Shown: positions 31,528 through 41,232 of the stretch, in pieces
Layout of the letters: the number at the start of each line of letters is the position of its first letter
How positions within the stretch are numbered: position 1 is the first letter of the stretch
Notes under the pieces: model-generated
Databases searched by the model: none
What the model was told of the DNA's origin: nothing
What the model saw: only the letters and a program-made list of their open reading frames with translations
Assembly: GCF_037892605.1 (NCBI RefSeq)
Contig: NZ_JBBKTU010000001.1
Coordinates: 3,038,001 to 3,102,000 of the forward strand
Length of the DNA stretch: 64,000 nucleotides
Reading direction: 5' to 3'
Origin: Lacibacter sp. H407
Lineage (GTDB): Bacteria > Bacteroidota > Bacteroidia > Chitinophagales > Chitinophagaceae
Program-made: the position numbers and the translations under genes

Positions 31528-32838
31528 ATGGCAGGTTTTACAGTAGCAGTTGTTGGTAGGCCCAATGTGGGAAAGAGTACGTTTTTTAATCGTTTATTAC
31601 AAGAACGTAAAGCGATCGTGGACGACGTTAGTGGAGTTACACGTGATCGTCAGTACGGTGTTGCCGACTGGAATGGCAAATCGTTCAACCTCATCGATAC
31701 GGGTGGTTTTGTTCCCGACAGTACAGATATTTTTGAAACAGAAATACGCAAGCAGGTGAAAATTGCATTGGATGAAGCCAATGCGGTAGTGTTTATGTGT
31801 GATGCTGCAACCGGCATCACCGATCTGGATGAAGCAATGAGTGATGTGCTCCGCCGTACAACAAAGCCTGTATTTCTCGCAATCAACAAAGTAGATAATC
31901 ACGAACGCTTAATGGAAGCCAGTGAGTTTTATGCGTTGGGTATTGAAAAGATTTTCTTTATCAGCAGTATGACGGGAAGCGGAACAGGTGAACTGCTGGA
32001 TGCAGTTGCTGAAATTATTCCGGATGATCAGGCAGAGATTGAAGAATCAACTATTCCGAAAATTGCCATTATTGGTCAGCCGAATGTAGGCAAATCATCG
32101 TTGCTGAATTCGTTATTGGGTGAAGAGCGTACTATTGTAAGTGATATTGCCGGTACAACAAGAGATACCATTCATACACACTATAATCTTTTCAATAAAG
32201 AATTTATTTTAATTGATACTGCAGGTATCCGTCGTAAAACAAAAGTGAATGAAGATCTGGAGTTTTATTCCGTGATCCGTGCCATTCGTGCAATGGATGA
32301 AGCCGACATTTGTATGTTATTGCTTGACGCAGAAAAAGGAATTACACAACAGGATCTCAATATTTATTCATTAGCTGTAAAGAAAGGCAAGGGTATTGTA
32401 TTGCTGGTAAACAAATGGGATCTTATAAAAAAGGAAACCAATACGGCCCGTGATTATGAAAAAGAATTGAAGCAACGTTTACTTCCTTTTAATGATGTGC
32501 CTATTCTGTTTGTTTCGGCTGTTGAAAAAACACGCATCATGCAGGCGCTTGAAGTTGCTTTGCAGGTAGTGGAAAACAGGCAACGTAGAATCTCTACATC
32601 GGAATTGAATGAAGCAATACAAAAATCACTCAACTCTTATCACCCACCGGTAGTAAGAGGTGTTCCCATCAGTATCAAGTATGTAACACAGTTGCCGACA
32701 CCTGTTCCTTCATTTGCATTTTTCTGTAACCATCCGGATGATATCAAACAACCGTATAAAAATTACCTGGAAAACCAGCTACGTCAGGCATTTAATTTTA
32801 CCGGAACGCCCATGCGTTTATTTTTCCGTAAAAAATAA
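31528..32838 (+). CDS. der: Ribosome biogenesis GTPase Der (EngA)
   Basis: 436-residue GTPase with two consecutive G domains, essential for 50S subunit assembly. The first G1 is GRPNVGKST (about residue 9) with DTGG and NKVD; the second is GQPNVGKSS (about residue 184) with DTAG and NKWD. A C-terminal KH-like domain (about 355-436) ends in the usual GTPMRLFFRKK. Length and motif set are complete. Confidence 0.97.
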   Translation: MAGFTVAVVGRPNVGKSTFFNRLLQERKAIVDDVSGVTRDRQYGVADWNGKSFNLIDTGGFVPDSTDIFETEIRKQVKIALDEANAVVFMCDAATGITDLDEAMSDVLRRTTKPVFLAINKVDNHERLMEASEFYALGIEKIFFISSMTGSGTGELLDAVAEIIPDDQAEIEESTIPKIAIIGQPNVGKSSLLNSLLGEERTIVSDIAGTTRDTIHTHYNLFNKEFILIDTAGIRRKTKVNEDLEFYSVIRAIRAMDEADICMLLLDAEKGITQQDLNIYSLAVKKGKGIVLLVNKWDLIKKETNTARDYEKELKQRLLPFNDVPILFVSAVEKTRIMQALEVALQVVENRQRRISTSELNEAIQKSLNSYHPPVVRGVPISIKYVTQLPTPVPSFAFFCNHPDDIKQPYKNYLENQLRQAFNFTGTPMRLFFRKK

Positions 32839-32894
32839 GCATCATTTTTGTTTGCAAAGAATTGAGTAAATACATTTGAAACAAAAAAATTCGT

Positions 32895-33200
32895 ATGAAA
32901 AAAATACTTCTTGTTTTATTAGCAGCTTCATTATTTGTGGCTTGCGGTGACGAACAAAAATCTGACAACGAAAAAGCCGAAACATCTTCAGAAGCATCTG
33001 AGGCAGCTGAAGCAATGGACACCAGCAGCCTGATCGATAAAGGACAGGAGAAGATGAACGAAGCGATAGATACATTGCAAAGCAAAGGCGGAAAATTGCT
33101 TGAAGCAGCCGGTGATACATTAAAGAAAAAAGTAGTGGAACCAATTAAGGAAGATGTAAAGAAGGCAGGTGAAAAAATTAAGGAAGCAATAAAGGAATAA
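32895..33200 (+). CDS. Small coiled-coil lipoprotein
   Basis: 101-residue lipoprotein; signal sequence with lipobox LFVAC, lipidated Cys at residue 17. The mature part is highly charged, rich in Glu, Lys, Ala and Asp, and is predicted to be helical with amphipathic repeats (LQSKGGKLLEAAGDTLKKKVV and EDVKKAGEKIKEAIKE). It resembles small stress or amyloid-like YtxH-type helical lipoproteins only in composition; I do not recognise a family. A hairpin follows. Confidence 0.7.
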   Translation: MKKILLVLLAASLFVACGDEQKSDNEKAETSSEASEAAEAMDTSSLIDKGQEKMNEAIDTLQSKGGKLLEAAGDTLKKKVVEPIKEDVKKAGEKIKEAIKE

Positions 33201-33221
33201 GAATACGCATACTATAAGTGG

Positions 33222-33254
33222 AAACGGGTTGTCAGTTGGCAAACCGTTTTTGTT
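33222..33254 (+). terminator. Terminator after the small lipoprotein gene
   Basis: AAACGGGTTG (33222-33231) and CAAACCGTTT (33240-33249) pair with one mismatch; five T follow. Confidence 0.75.
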
Positions 33255-33388
33255 GAATATATTTTTTGGATGAGGTAACTGGATTAAAACAAAGCGGTTT
33301 TTCAATGGCCAGAAATTAATGAGTGAAAACACTGACCATAATCAGTTTGGCAATTATTGAAAAATAAAATTAATTTACATTCAATTAC

Positions 33389-33970
33389 TTGCTTTTGCTA
33401 AACGATAAGTCATATAAAAGTGTGCGGGACCTCCAGCGTAGAATTGCCATTTATGAAGATGAAGCGGCCTACAAGGAATTATTTATGATCCTGTTCCATT
33501 CACTCACCCGTTTTGCAACGGGCATTGTTCATTCAAAAGAAACAGCTGAAGAAATTGTATCGGATGTTTTCATCAGCATCTGGAACGACCGTGCCCGGCT
33601 GAATGAGATCGAAGACCTGCAACTCTATATTTTTATAGCTGTAAAAAATAATGCAATCCGCAAACTGAAACAGCAAAACAAACGGGTAACCATTTCGATC
33701 GATGAAATTGATGTGGAAATGGACTCACTCTATCAAAACCCGGAAGACCAGGTCATGTCGTCTGAAAGTCTCCATCACATTGAAGCGGCCATCAATAGCT
33801 TACCCCCGAGAGCAAGGCTGGTTTTTAAATTGGCCAAAGAAGATAAGATGCGCTATAAAGAGATCGCTAACCTGCTCAACATTTCCGTAAAAACGGTCGA
33901 TAACCAGCTTGCCATTGCCTTGAAAAAGCTCGCACAGGCCGTTGGAACTCCTTTTCGAAAGAAAAGTTAA
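33389..33970 (+). CDS. ECF sigma factor controlling the PUL
   Basis: 193-residue sigma-70 family protein of the ECF type used with FecR anti-sigma factors in Bacteroidota. Region 2 spans about residues 25-95 (ETAEEIVSDVFISIW) and region 4 about 132-188 (LPPRARLVFKLAKEDKMRYKEIANLLNISVKTVDNQL), with the helix-turn-helix intact. There is no in-frame ATG before region 2: a stop codon lies at 33371 and the only early candidates are TTG 33389 and TTG 33395, so a rare TTG start is inferred. Directly followed, after 62 nt, by its predicted anti-sigma factor and the SusC/SusD pair. Confidence 0.88.
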   Translation: MLLLNDKSYKSVRDLQRRIAIYEDEAAYKELFMILFHSLTRFATGIVHSKETAEEIVSDVFISIWNDRARLNEIEDLQLYIFIAVKNNAIRKLKQQNKRVTISIDEIDVEMDSLYQNPEDQVMSSESLHHIEAAINSLPPRARLVFKLAKEDKMRYKEIANLLNISVKTVDNQLAIALKKLAQAVGTPFRKKS

Positions 33971-34032
33971 AAAAAGTTAACTATCCTTTAGGGGATTTCC
34001 TGCATTCCATACTCCTTACCTGTATACCAATC

Positions 34033-35154
34033 ATGAACAGAGACAAAATCTGGCATTTACTTTCCCGAAAGTTGACTGGCGAGGCCAGCGACGAAGAATT
34101 ATTTGAATTGCAGCAGTTCTGCGATCAGTACCCCGCCCTTTCAAGGCAAATGGAAACCATGCAGCAAATTTGGGATCAGGAAGTTGACGAAGACAAAGAC
34201 TACCTCGAAGCAACCTACCATCTGCATTATGAGAAAATGAAAGCACTTGGTATAGAACCCCGCCACATTGATGAAGTTGAGCAGGAGCAAAGCGATGTAA
34301 CTGATGAAATATCTTTTTTAAGAAGGAACCGTCGCAAACTCGTTGCCTTTGTTACGCTGGCTGTTATTGTTACGGTTTCATTGTTTCTGATTATACCTAA
34401 AAAAGAAACAGCTGCGGCAACAGCAGCATCCGATGTAACCGTTCCAAAAGAAGTGGTTACAAAAAACGGTACCAGTACAAAATTCACATTGCCTGATGGA
34501 TCAACTGTTTGGCTGAATGCGGGTAGTAAACTTGATTATACCAAGATCGGCGAATCGGGCAACCGGGAGATCTATCTTACCGGAGAAGCTTTTTTTGATG
34601 TAGTAAAAAATCCGAAGCGTCCTTTTATTATACATACATCCAGCATTGATGTAAAAGTATTGGGTACAAGGTTCAATGTAAAAGCTTACCCCAACGATAA
34701 AACGGTTGAAACAAGTCTGGTGCAGGGAAGCGTAGAGGTGTTTGTGAAAAACAGACCGGGTGAAAAATATTTGTTGAAGCCGAATCAAAAACTGGTTCTG
34801 CTCAATACGGTTGATGCTGCAGCAAATGAATTGGCAACGCCGGATATAAGACCAAATCTCAACCTGCCGATCATTGCCATTAAGCGCCTTACCTATACTG
34901 AAACCGATACAGTAGCCATTGAAACATCGTGGACACAAAATAAATTGGTATTTAAAGATGAAGCGTTTGTTGATGTAGCGCAGAAAATGGAGCGTTGGTA
35001 CGATGTGAAGATCATTTTTCGAAACAAGAAACTGGAAGAGGAATTGCTGAATGGTGATTTTCGAAAAGAAACACTCAGCCAGGCGCTGGAAGCATTACGC
35101 TTCACCACCGATTTTAAGTACCGGATAGAAGAAAAAACTGTGATTATTTTTTAA
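34033..35154 (+). CDS. FecR-family anti-sigma factor
   Basis: 373 residues: cytosolic N-terminal anti-sigma region (1-95), a single membrane helix near 98-117 (VAFVTLAVIVTVSLFLII), a periplasmic FecR domain (about 150-245; TKFTLPDGSTVWLNAGSKLDY and FFDVVKNPKRPFIIHTSSIDVKVLGTRF-type segments) and a C-terminal DUF4974 domain (about 300-373). It would hold the upstream sigma factor until the STN domain of the neighbouring SusC reports ligand uptake. Operon position and order (sigma, anti-sigma, SusC, SusD) are standard for this control mode. Confidence 0.92.
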   Translation: MNRDKIWHLLSRKLTGEASDEELFELQQFCDQYPALSRQMETMQQIWDQEVDEDKDYLEATYHLHYEKMKALGIEPRHIDEVEQEQSDVTDEISFLRRNRRKLVAFVTLAVIVTVSLFLIIPKKETAAATAASDVTVPKEVVTKNGTSTKFTLPDGSTVWLNAGSKLDYTKIGESGNREIYLTGEAFFDVVKNPKRPFIIHTSSIDVKVLGTRFNVKAYPNDKTVETSLVQGSVEVFVKNRPGEKYLLKPNQKLVLLNTVDAAANELATPDIRPNLNLPIIAIKRLTYTETDTVAIETSWTQNKLVFKDEAFVDVAQKMERWYDVKIIFRNKKLEEELLNGDFRKETLSQALEALRFTTDFKYRIEEKTVIIF

Positions 35155-35219
35155 CAACCCCCAAACTGCAACTGATTATGACCCAACATCAAAATTCTTC
35201 ATAAGAAGCGGCAAAAAAA

Positions 35220-35305
35220 ACGGGAAATGCGCCAACATTCCCCGTATCAGTAGTACATTTTTCTTTAACCTGGAAACCGGTTGCTATATAAAAAAAACGG
35301 TTTCC
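35220..35305 (+). promoter_or_regulatory. Two hairpins in the susC leader region
   Basis: First CGGGAAATG / CATTCCCCG (35220-35243), then GGAAACCG (35272-35279) / CGGTTTCC (35298-35305), the latter 27 nt before the SusC ATG. Neither has a proper U tract after it. They may be an attenuator between anti-sigma and susC or the operator region for the ECF sigma promoter. Confidence 0.35.
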
Positions 35306-35332
35306 TACTTTATACTACCAAAGCTTAAAAGT

Positions 35333-38300
35333 ATGGAAAAAACGACTTCGATTGCTAAGGCACATCGTGCCTTCCAAAAGCCGCTATTGATTATGAAACT
35401 AACGATCCTGCTGGTTGTTGTGTGTACGTTTCAAGCTACTGCAGGCCTTAACGCACAAACAATTACACTAAAAACGCAAAACGCTGAAATTGCCCAGGTG
35501 CTCAACAGCATCCAAAAACAGGGAGATTTCAGGTTCCTCTACAATTCAAAACTGAAAGACCTCAAACAAAAAGTATCCGTTGATTTCGAAAATCTTGAGA
35601 TCAAAGATGTGATGCGGCAATTGTTTGCAGGCACAACGCTTACGTATGTGCAACTTGACAACAACCTGGTTGCCATCCGATCTTCAAATCCGGCAGAAAA
35701 AGATCTGCGTGTTACAGGTAAAGTAACCAACGAAGGTGGAGAAGGGGTTGCTTCTGCTTCTGTAACGATCAAAGGAACGGCGCAGGGAACTGTAACCGAC
35801 ATGAACGGAAATTTTGCGTTAACTGTTCCTGAAAATGCAGTGTTGGTGATTTCTGCAATTGGTTATGAAGATGTGGAAGTGAGTGTAAATAACCAACAGA
35901 TCATTAACGTTAAATTACAACAGGTAACGCTTAAAATGGATGAAGTAGTTGTAATTGGTTATGGTGCTGCCAGTAAGCGTGATTTAACCGGATCAATTGT
36001 AAAAGTTTCCGGGAAAGACATTGCTGATAAACCAAACATCAACCCAATGGCATCGTTGCAAGGACGGGTTGCAGGTTTGTACATTGTAAACAGCGGTACA
36101 CCCGGTGCTCAACCTGATATCCGTTTACGTGGTACTTCCAGTTTTGGTCAGGTTCGTCCGTTATATGTTGTTGATGGAATTCTGAACGACAATATCGACT
36201 TCCTCAATCCGAACGATATTGAATCAATTGAAATATTAAAAGATCCGTCTTCACTCGCCATCTTTGGTATTCGTGGTGCTACCGGTGCCATTGTAATTAC
36301 TACTAAGAAAGCAAAGGCGGGACAGATCAATATCAACTTCAGTTCAACAGTAGGTTTAAAGCGCCTTGTTGATCGTATTGATATGGTGGATGCAAATGGA
36401 TTTAAAACATTGTATGATGAAGAGCAGGCGAACAACGGCGTTCCTTTACCAGAGCGTTTCGATTATAGTCCATGGACCGGTAATACTGATTGGATTGAAG
36501 CAATGACACGTACTGCTTTCTTCAACACCAATAACCTGAGTGTAACCGCAAGTACCGAAAAGAATAAATTTTACATGGGTATTGGTTATGCTATTGATGA
36601 GGGTGTGGTAAAGAATGAGCGTTTAACCAAAATGTTCATCAGCATCAACGATGAACTGAAAATTTCCAAGAATATAAAAGTTGGTTTTACTTTGAACAGC
36701 ATGCGCCAGCGTCTTCCTTTCAGCCAGGCGAATGGTTTGTTGTTTGATGCAAGAAGAATTTTGCCGATCACCCCGGTGCAAAATGCAGACGGAGATTATT
36801 ATGATCTGGCAATACAAGGTGGTCAAATGGCCAACCCGGTTATGAATCTTGAAAACAAATGGGATAAAGAAAACAGAATTGAATACAGAAACGTAGGAAG
36901 TGTGTACACTGAGTTCAATTTCTTCCGCCATTTCACTTTCCGTTCTACGTTCTATGCAGATATGTCGAATCTTGATTCAAGAACCTACGATCCGCTCATC
37001 AGCAGATATAATCCTTTGATCGATTCTACATTTATTCCTGCCAACTCGCTTACAGCTGTTTCACAAAGCAATCAACGCTGGAGCAAGTTTCAACAGGATC
37101 ATGTGATCACCTTTAAGAAAGATTTTGGTGAACATGGTCTTACTGCAACCGCAGGTTTTACAACACTCGAAGAAAAATACAGAAGTGTTTCCGGTAACGT
37201 TCGTCAATCTCCAACCGGTGCACCCATACCTGATGATCCACGTTTCTGGTACACCAGCAATGGTTTTGGCGATCCACAATCATTACGTGGAGGATCTGAT
37301 CAGTGGGATCGTGCAAACGCTGCCTTCCTGGGAAGGGTGTTGTACAATTATGGTGGAAAGTATTTATTGAACGCATCGTTCCGTCGTGATGGTTCTTCTG
37401 CATTCCCGAATAACAAATGGAATAATTTCTATTCTGTAGGTGTGGCCTGGGAAATAACACGTGAAGATTTCATGACCAATCAAACGTTCTTTGACTTTCT
37501 GAAGATCAAAGCATCAACAGGTACATTAGGAGTACAAAATACATTAGGTATTCCTTATCCGGCTTATCCAACCATCAGGTCTGGTAACTCTGCCATCTTT
37601 GGAAATTTCCAGGTAGCATCTAATTCAAGAGAATATGAAGCTGCCCGTAATTTGAACTGGGAAAAAATTGCAGCGAGTGAAGTAGGGTTTGAAATGTATG
37701 CACTAAAAAACAGATTGTATGTGGAAGCTTCTTACTATGTAAGAAACACAAAAGATCTGCTTGCATTTGAATCAAATCCGTTAACGGGTAGTCGTTTAGG
37801 AAATATTGGTGGTGTAAAGAACAGTGGGTTTGAAATTACATCGAGCTGGACACAACAACTTTCAAAAGATGCAACACTTACCATCAGTGGTAACCTTACA
37901 ACGTTTAACAACAAAGTAGTGGATTTGCCTGCCGACGGTCGTTTGAATGCAGGTGAAGAGCGTCCAAGTGTAACCGAAGTTGGATTCCCGATCGGTTATT
38001 TTTATGGATATGTTGTAGAAGGAGTTTACCAAAGCTATGCGGATAAATTAGGATCACCTACTGTGGTTGGTTACGATTATCAACCCGGTGATTTGAAATA
38101 CAAAGATGTGAATAATGATGGTAAAATCGATGCCGATGATCGTACAATGATTGGTAACCCAACACCTGATTTCATGTACGGATTGTCTACCAACTTCAAG
38201 TATAAAAATTTTGATGCAGGTATCGATTTTCAGGGTGTGTACGGAAACGAAATTTATCGCTACTGGGGAAGTTCAGAATTACCTTTTACAAGATTTAATT

Positions 38301-38647
38301 ATCCAACCTTCCGTTTAGATCGTTGGACTGGTGAGGGCACTTCTAACTTTGAACCTGCAGTATCAAGCCGTCCGATTAATCGTTTGCCATCAACATACGG
38401 TGTTGAAGATGGAAGCTTCTTCCGTATCAGAAATCTGCAGGTAGGTTACAACCTGAATGCAGATGCATTACGGAAAGTAAACATCAAAAGCTTCCGCATT
38501 TTTGCCAACGTACAGAACTTAAAAACCTGGAAACGCAATTCAGGTTATTCACCTGAATTTGGCGGTAGCCCAACTCAGTTTGGTATTGATGACGGAAACG
38601 GACCAATACCGGTTATTTATACAGCGGGTATAAATGTGAACTTTTAA
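35333..38647 (+). CDS. SusC/RagA-type TonB-linked transporter with STN domain
   Basis: 1104-residue outer-membrane glycan importer. Long signal region (about 1-43, ending GLNAQ), STN domain (about 46-122; the signalling domain that contacts a FecR protein), CarboxypepD_reg-like domain (about 125-200), plug (about 205-330 with VVVIGYGAASKRDLTGSI, PDIRLRGTSSFG and EILKDPSSLAIFGIRGATGAIVITT), and the 22-strand-type barrel to the C terminus VIYTAGINVNF. Forms the transport complex with SusD encoded 12 nt downstream. The STN domain plus the adjacent sigma/anti-sigma pair indicates trans-envelope control of the locus. Confidence 0.96.
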   Translation: MEKTTSIAKAHRAFQKPLLIMKLTILLVVVCTFQATAGLNAQTITLKTQNAEIAQVLNSIQKQGDFRFLYNSKLKDLKQKVSVDFENLEIKDVMRQLFAGTTLTYVQLDNNLVAIRSSNPAEKDLRVTGKVTNEGGEGVASASVTIKGTAQGTVTDMNGNFALTVPENAVLVISAIGYEDVEVSVNNQQIINVKLQQVTLKMDEVVVIGYGAASKRDLTGSIVKVSGKDIADKPNINPMASLQGRVAGLYIVNSGTPGAQPDIRLRGTSSFGQVRPLYVVDGILNDNIDFLNPNDIESIEILKDPSSLAIFGIRGATGAIVITTKKAKAGQININFSSTVGLKRLVDRIDMVDANGFKTLYDEEQANNGVPLPERFDYSPWTGNTDWIEAMTRTAFFNTNNLSVTASTEKNKFYMGIGYAIDEGVVKNERLTKMFISINDELKISKNIKVGFTLNSMRQRLPFSQANGLLFDARRILPITPVQNADGDYYDLAIQGGQMANPVMNLENKWDKENRIEYRNVGSVYTEFNFFRHFTFRSTFYADMSNLDSRTYDPLISRYNPLIDSTFIPANSLTAVSQSNQRWSKFQQDHVITFKKDFGEHGLTATAGFTTLEEKYRSVSGNVRQSPTGAPIPDDPRFWYTSNGFGDPQSLRGGSDQWDRANAAFLGRVLYNYGGKYLLNASFRRDGSSAFPNNKWNNFYSVGVAWEITREDFMTNQTFFDFLKIKASTGTLGVQNTLGIPYPAYPTIRSGNSAIFGNFQVASNSREYEAARNLNWEKIAASEVGFEMYALKNRLYVEASYYVRNTKDLLAFESNPLTGSRLGNIGGVKNSGFEITSSWTQQLSKDATLTISGNLTTFNNKVVDLPADGRLNAGEERPSVTEVGFPIGYFYGYVVEGVYQSYADKLGSPTVVGYDYQPGDLKYKDVNNDGKIDADDRTMIGNPTPDFMYGLSTNFKYKNFDAGIDFQGVYGNEIYRYWGSSELPFTRFNYPTFRLDRWTGEGTSNFEPAVSSRPINRLPSTYGVEDGSFFRIRNLQVGYNLNADALRKVNIKSFRIFANVQNLKTWKRNSGYSPEFGGSPTQFGIDDGNGPIPVIYTAGINVNF

Positions 38648-38701
38648 TAAACAGTTTTAATGAAACGCTTGTTAATAAAAAAACTAAATAAATCAGAACC
38701 T

Positions 38702-40222
38702 ATGCGTACAATCAAACAAATGACGTGGGTAGTACTGATGAGTATTACTACACTGGTACTATTTGCCGGTTGTTCAAAGTTCCTTGATCGTAAGCCATTA
38801 CGTTCTACATTGGACGATTTGAACGAAGGTGGTTTGGAAGGACAGATCTACGGTTTGTATGGAGCGATCCGTAATGAGAATGTTGCCGGTCAGGCATTCG
38901 GCGGTATTCCCTGGATGGCTATGCACAACTTCCGTTCCGATGATTCGGATAAAGGAAGCAGCCCTGCTGATGGTGCTGATTGGGAATTGATCCACGACAA
39001 CTTCCAGTATGTGAAAGATCATTGGAGCGGTACTATTTATTGGGAGCAGCATTATTCTTTAATTGCATTGACAAATACAGCATTGCAAATTGCAGATTCA
39101 CTGCAACTGAACACGCCGCCCGATCTGATCAATATTGGCGAAGCAAAATTCTTTCGTGCAATGGCGTACTTCAATTTAGTACGTGTGTATGGTCAGGTGC
39201 CGAAAATTGATTTTCGTGTGTACAATCCAATTGATGCAAGAAGACCAAAAGCATCTGTAGCCGAAATTTATGCGTTGATCGATGCAGATCTGCAAGCTGC
39301 TATTGCAAGCCTGCCTTCCGATTGGAACAATGCCAGCGGAAACAATCGTTTCCCCGGCCGTTTAACCAACGATGCAGCAAAAGCATTGCATGCAAAAACT
39401 TTATTGTATCGTGGTCGTTGGGCTGAAGCATTATCGCTTTGCCAGCAAGTGATCGCTACAGGAAAGTATGGATTGGCTGATGATTATTTCAAAACATTCG
39501 GCGACGAAGGCGAAAATAACATCGAATCAATTTTTGAAATTCAATCCGATCAGGGTCCGCAATATACAGGTAGCAGTGCAGGTGAACCATTCTCATGGTT
39601 TGGTATTTGCCAGGGTGTACGTGGTTCTGCAGAATGGGATCTGGGCTGGGGCTGGAATGTACCAACTGCAAGTTTAGTAAATGCTTATGCCGCTGGTGAT
39701 AAACGTAAAGACGGAACAATTTTATTCTCTGGTCAATCAGATGGTATTTATGGTCGTGTGTTACCTGCATATCCTGCAGTGTTGCCACGTGCATACTGGA
39801 ATAAGAAAGTGTATCCAAATCCAGCAACACAATCAGCAAAAGGTCAGCGTCAGGCAGGTTGGACCAATCAGAAAATACTTCGTTATGCAGATGTATTGCT
39901 CATGGCAGCAGAGGCAGCAAACGAAGTGGGTGGTGCAGGTAATGCTGCACTGGCTGAAGATTGGGTAAATCAGATCAGAACAAGAGCCGGATTAGGCGAT
40001 GTAACGTTTACAACACAGGCAGCTATGCGCACAACAATTCAGAACGAACGCAGATTTGAAATGGCATTGGATGGAGAGCGTTTCTTCGATCTGGTACGTT
40101 GGAATCTTGCTTCAACTGTATTGGGACCTTCAGGTTACCAGAACAGACATCGTTACTACCCGATTCCACAATCTGCAATTGATGCAGCAAATGGCATATT
40201 GGTACAAAACCCCGACTATTAA
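38702..40222 (+). CDS. SusD/RagB-type glycan-binding lipoprotein
   Basis: Outer-membrane surface lipoprotein that forms the lid of the SusC channel. From ATG 38702 it has 506 residues and a lipobox LFAGC with lipidated C24; ATG 38660 would add 14 basic residues. N-terminal TPR-like helices include LTNTALQIADSL and EAKFFRAMAYFNLVRVYGQVP, and the C-terminal SusD signature RRFEMALDGERFFDLVRW and RYYPIPQSAIDA is intact. Glycan specificity cannot be deduced from sequence alone. Confidence 0.95.
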   Translation: MRTIKQMTWVVLMSITTLVLFAGCSKFLDRKPLRSTLDDLNEGGLEGQIYGLYGAIRNENVAGQAFGGIPWMAMHNFRSDDSDKGSSPADGADWELIHDNFQYVKDHWSGTIYWEQHYSLIALTNTALQIADSLQLNTPPDLINIGEAKFFRAMAYFNLVRVYGQVPKIDFRVYNPIDARRPKASVAEIYALIDADLQAAIASLPSDWNNASGNNRFPGRLTNDAAKALHAKTLLYRGRWAEALSLCQQVIATGKYGLADDYFKTFGDEGENNIESIFEIQSDQGPQYTGSSAGEPFSWFGICQGVRGSAEWDLGWGWNVPTASLVNAYAAGDKRKDGTILFSGQSDGIYGRVLPAYPAVLPRAYWNKKVYPNPATQSAKGQRQAGWTNQKILRYADVLLMAAEAANEVGGAGNAALAEDWVNQIRTRAGLGDVTFTTQAAMRTTIQNERRFEMALDGERFFDLVRWNLASTVLGPSGYQNRHRYYPIPQSAIDAANGILVQNPDY

Positions 40223-40266
40223 TTGTTGAATAATTAAATTATTATTTACTTAAAAAAACTATTCTT

Positions 40267-41121
40267 ATGTCGAAAAATAAATTTCAAATTCTGTTCACAG
40301 GTCTTGTGTCATGCATCCTTTTATTTTCTGCATGTCAGAAAATGAATCGTCCCGGCTTGGGTGATTATCCAAAAGATACCAACCCTCCCGGCGGGCCGCT
40401 TAAATTTTATGTAGCGTTCGATGGAACAACTGCCAATCCATTAATGAATGCGGTTGACAGTATTCGTGCAAACTTTGCCGGTGATAATCCATTGGCATCA
40501 ATTGATGGTGTAAGTGGGAAGGCTGTAATGGGTGAAAATAAAAAATTCATCAAGTATGCAAAGCCAAATGATTGGGCAGAGCAATCAAAAAGTTTCAGTA
40601 TCTCATTTTGGTATAAAAGAAACGGACAAACAAAAAACAATGTCGGTGGAAATGGTCCGGAATATATCATGAGTTTTAAATCAAGCAATGGCCATTGGTC
40701 AGGTGCAAGTCTCCTGGTATTTCTTGAAGGAAGCAATACAGCTTGTGCTGTAAAAGTGATGATCGCTGATAAAACAAATGCTGATAGTTGGTTTACATGG
40801 GAAGGTGGTCAAACCATTGCCGGTATCTTAGACAATAACTGGCATCATGTTACACTTACCTATAATAATACTAACAGTACAATGATACTTTATGTGGATG
40901 GTGTTGCAAACGGCAATACAAAAACATGGGGTAATCATGGTGATATCAATTTTGATGGCAGCAAGATCACTGAAATGCGCATAGGTGCAGGTCCGGGTAC
41001 AGGTTACGATACAGACGATTGGTTAAGTTCAACCTTTAAAGGTGGAATTGATCAGATCCGTATGTATAGTTCGGTGTTAACACCGGCAGAAGTTACCGGA
41101 CTGTTTACTTCAAAAAAATAG
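40267..41121 (+). CDS. LamG-like surface lipoprotein, probable glycan-binding protein
   Basis: 284 residues. Lipobox LLFSAC (Cys at residue 23) and a Pro/Gly-rich tether (about 30-42) precede a single LamG/concanavalin-type jelly-roll domain (about 45-282), seen from KSFSISFWYKRNG, NNWHHVTLTYNNTNSTMILYVDG and GGIDQIRMYSSVLTPAEV. No catalytic residues of GH16 are present. Third gene after SusC/SusD and before a strong terminator, the usual site of a surface glycan-binding protein (SusE/F-like role). Confidence 0.82.
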   Translation: MSKNKFQILFTGLVSCILLFSACQKMNRPGLGDYPKDTNPPGGPLKFYVAFDGTTANPLMNAVDSIRANFAGDNPLASIDGVSGKAVMGENKKFIKYAKPNDWAEQSKSFSISFWYKRNGQTKNNVGGNGPEYIMSFKSSNGHWSGASLLVFLEGSNTACAVKVMIADKTNADSWFTWEGGQTIAGILDNNWHHVTLTYNNTNSTMILYVDGVANGNTKTWGNHGDINFDGSKITEMRIGAGPGTGYDTDDWLSSTFKGGIDQIRMYSSVLTPAEVTGLFTSKK

Positions 41122-41152
41122 AAGCAGTCGTTTTTAGGTCATAATCAAGACG

Positions 41153-41180
41153 GGGCTGCATATTCATGCAGCCCTTTTTT
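41153..41180 (+). terminator. Terminator closing the SusC-SusD-LamG operon
   Basis: Perfect 9-bp stem GGGCTGCAT / ATGCAGCCC (41153-41161, 41166-41174), loop ATTC, then six T. It separates importer genes from the enzyme genes. Confidence 0.92.
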
Positions 41181-41232
41181 CAACTGAAACACTTCAGCGT
41201 TTCACTCTACGCATTATATTTTTTGCTGCACA

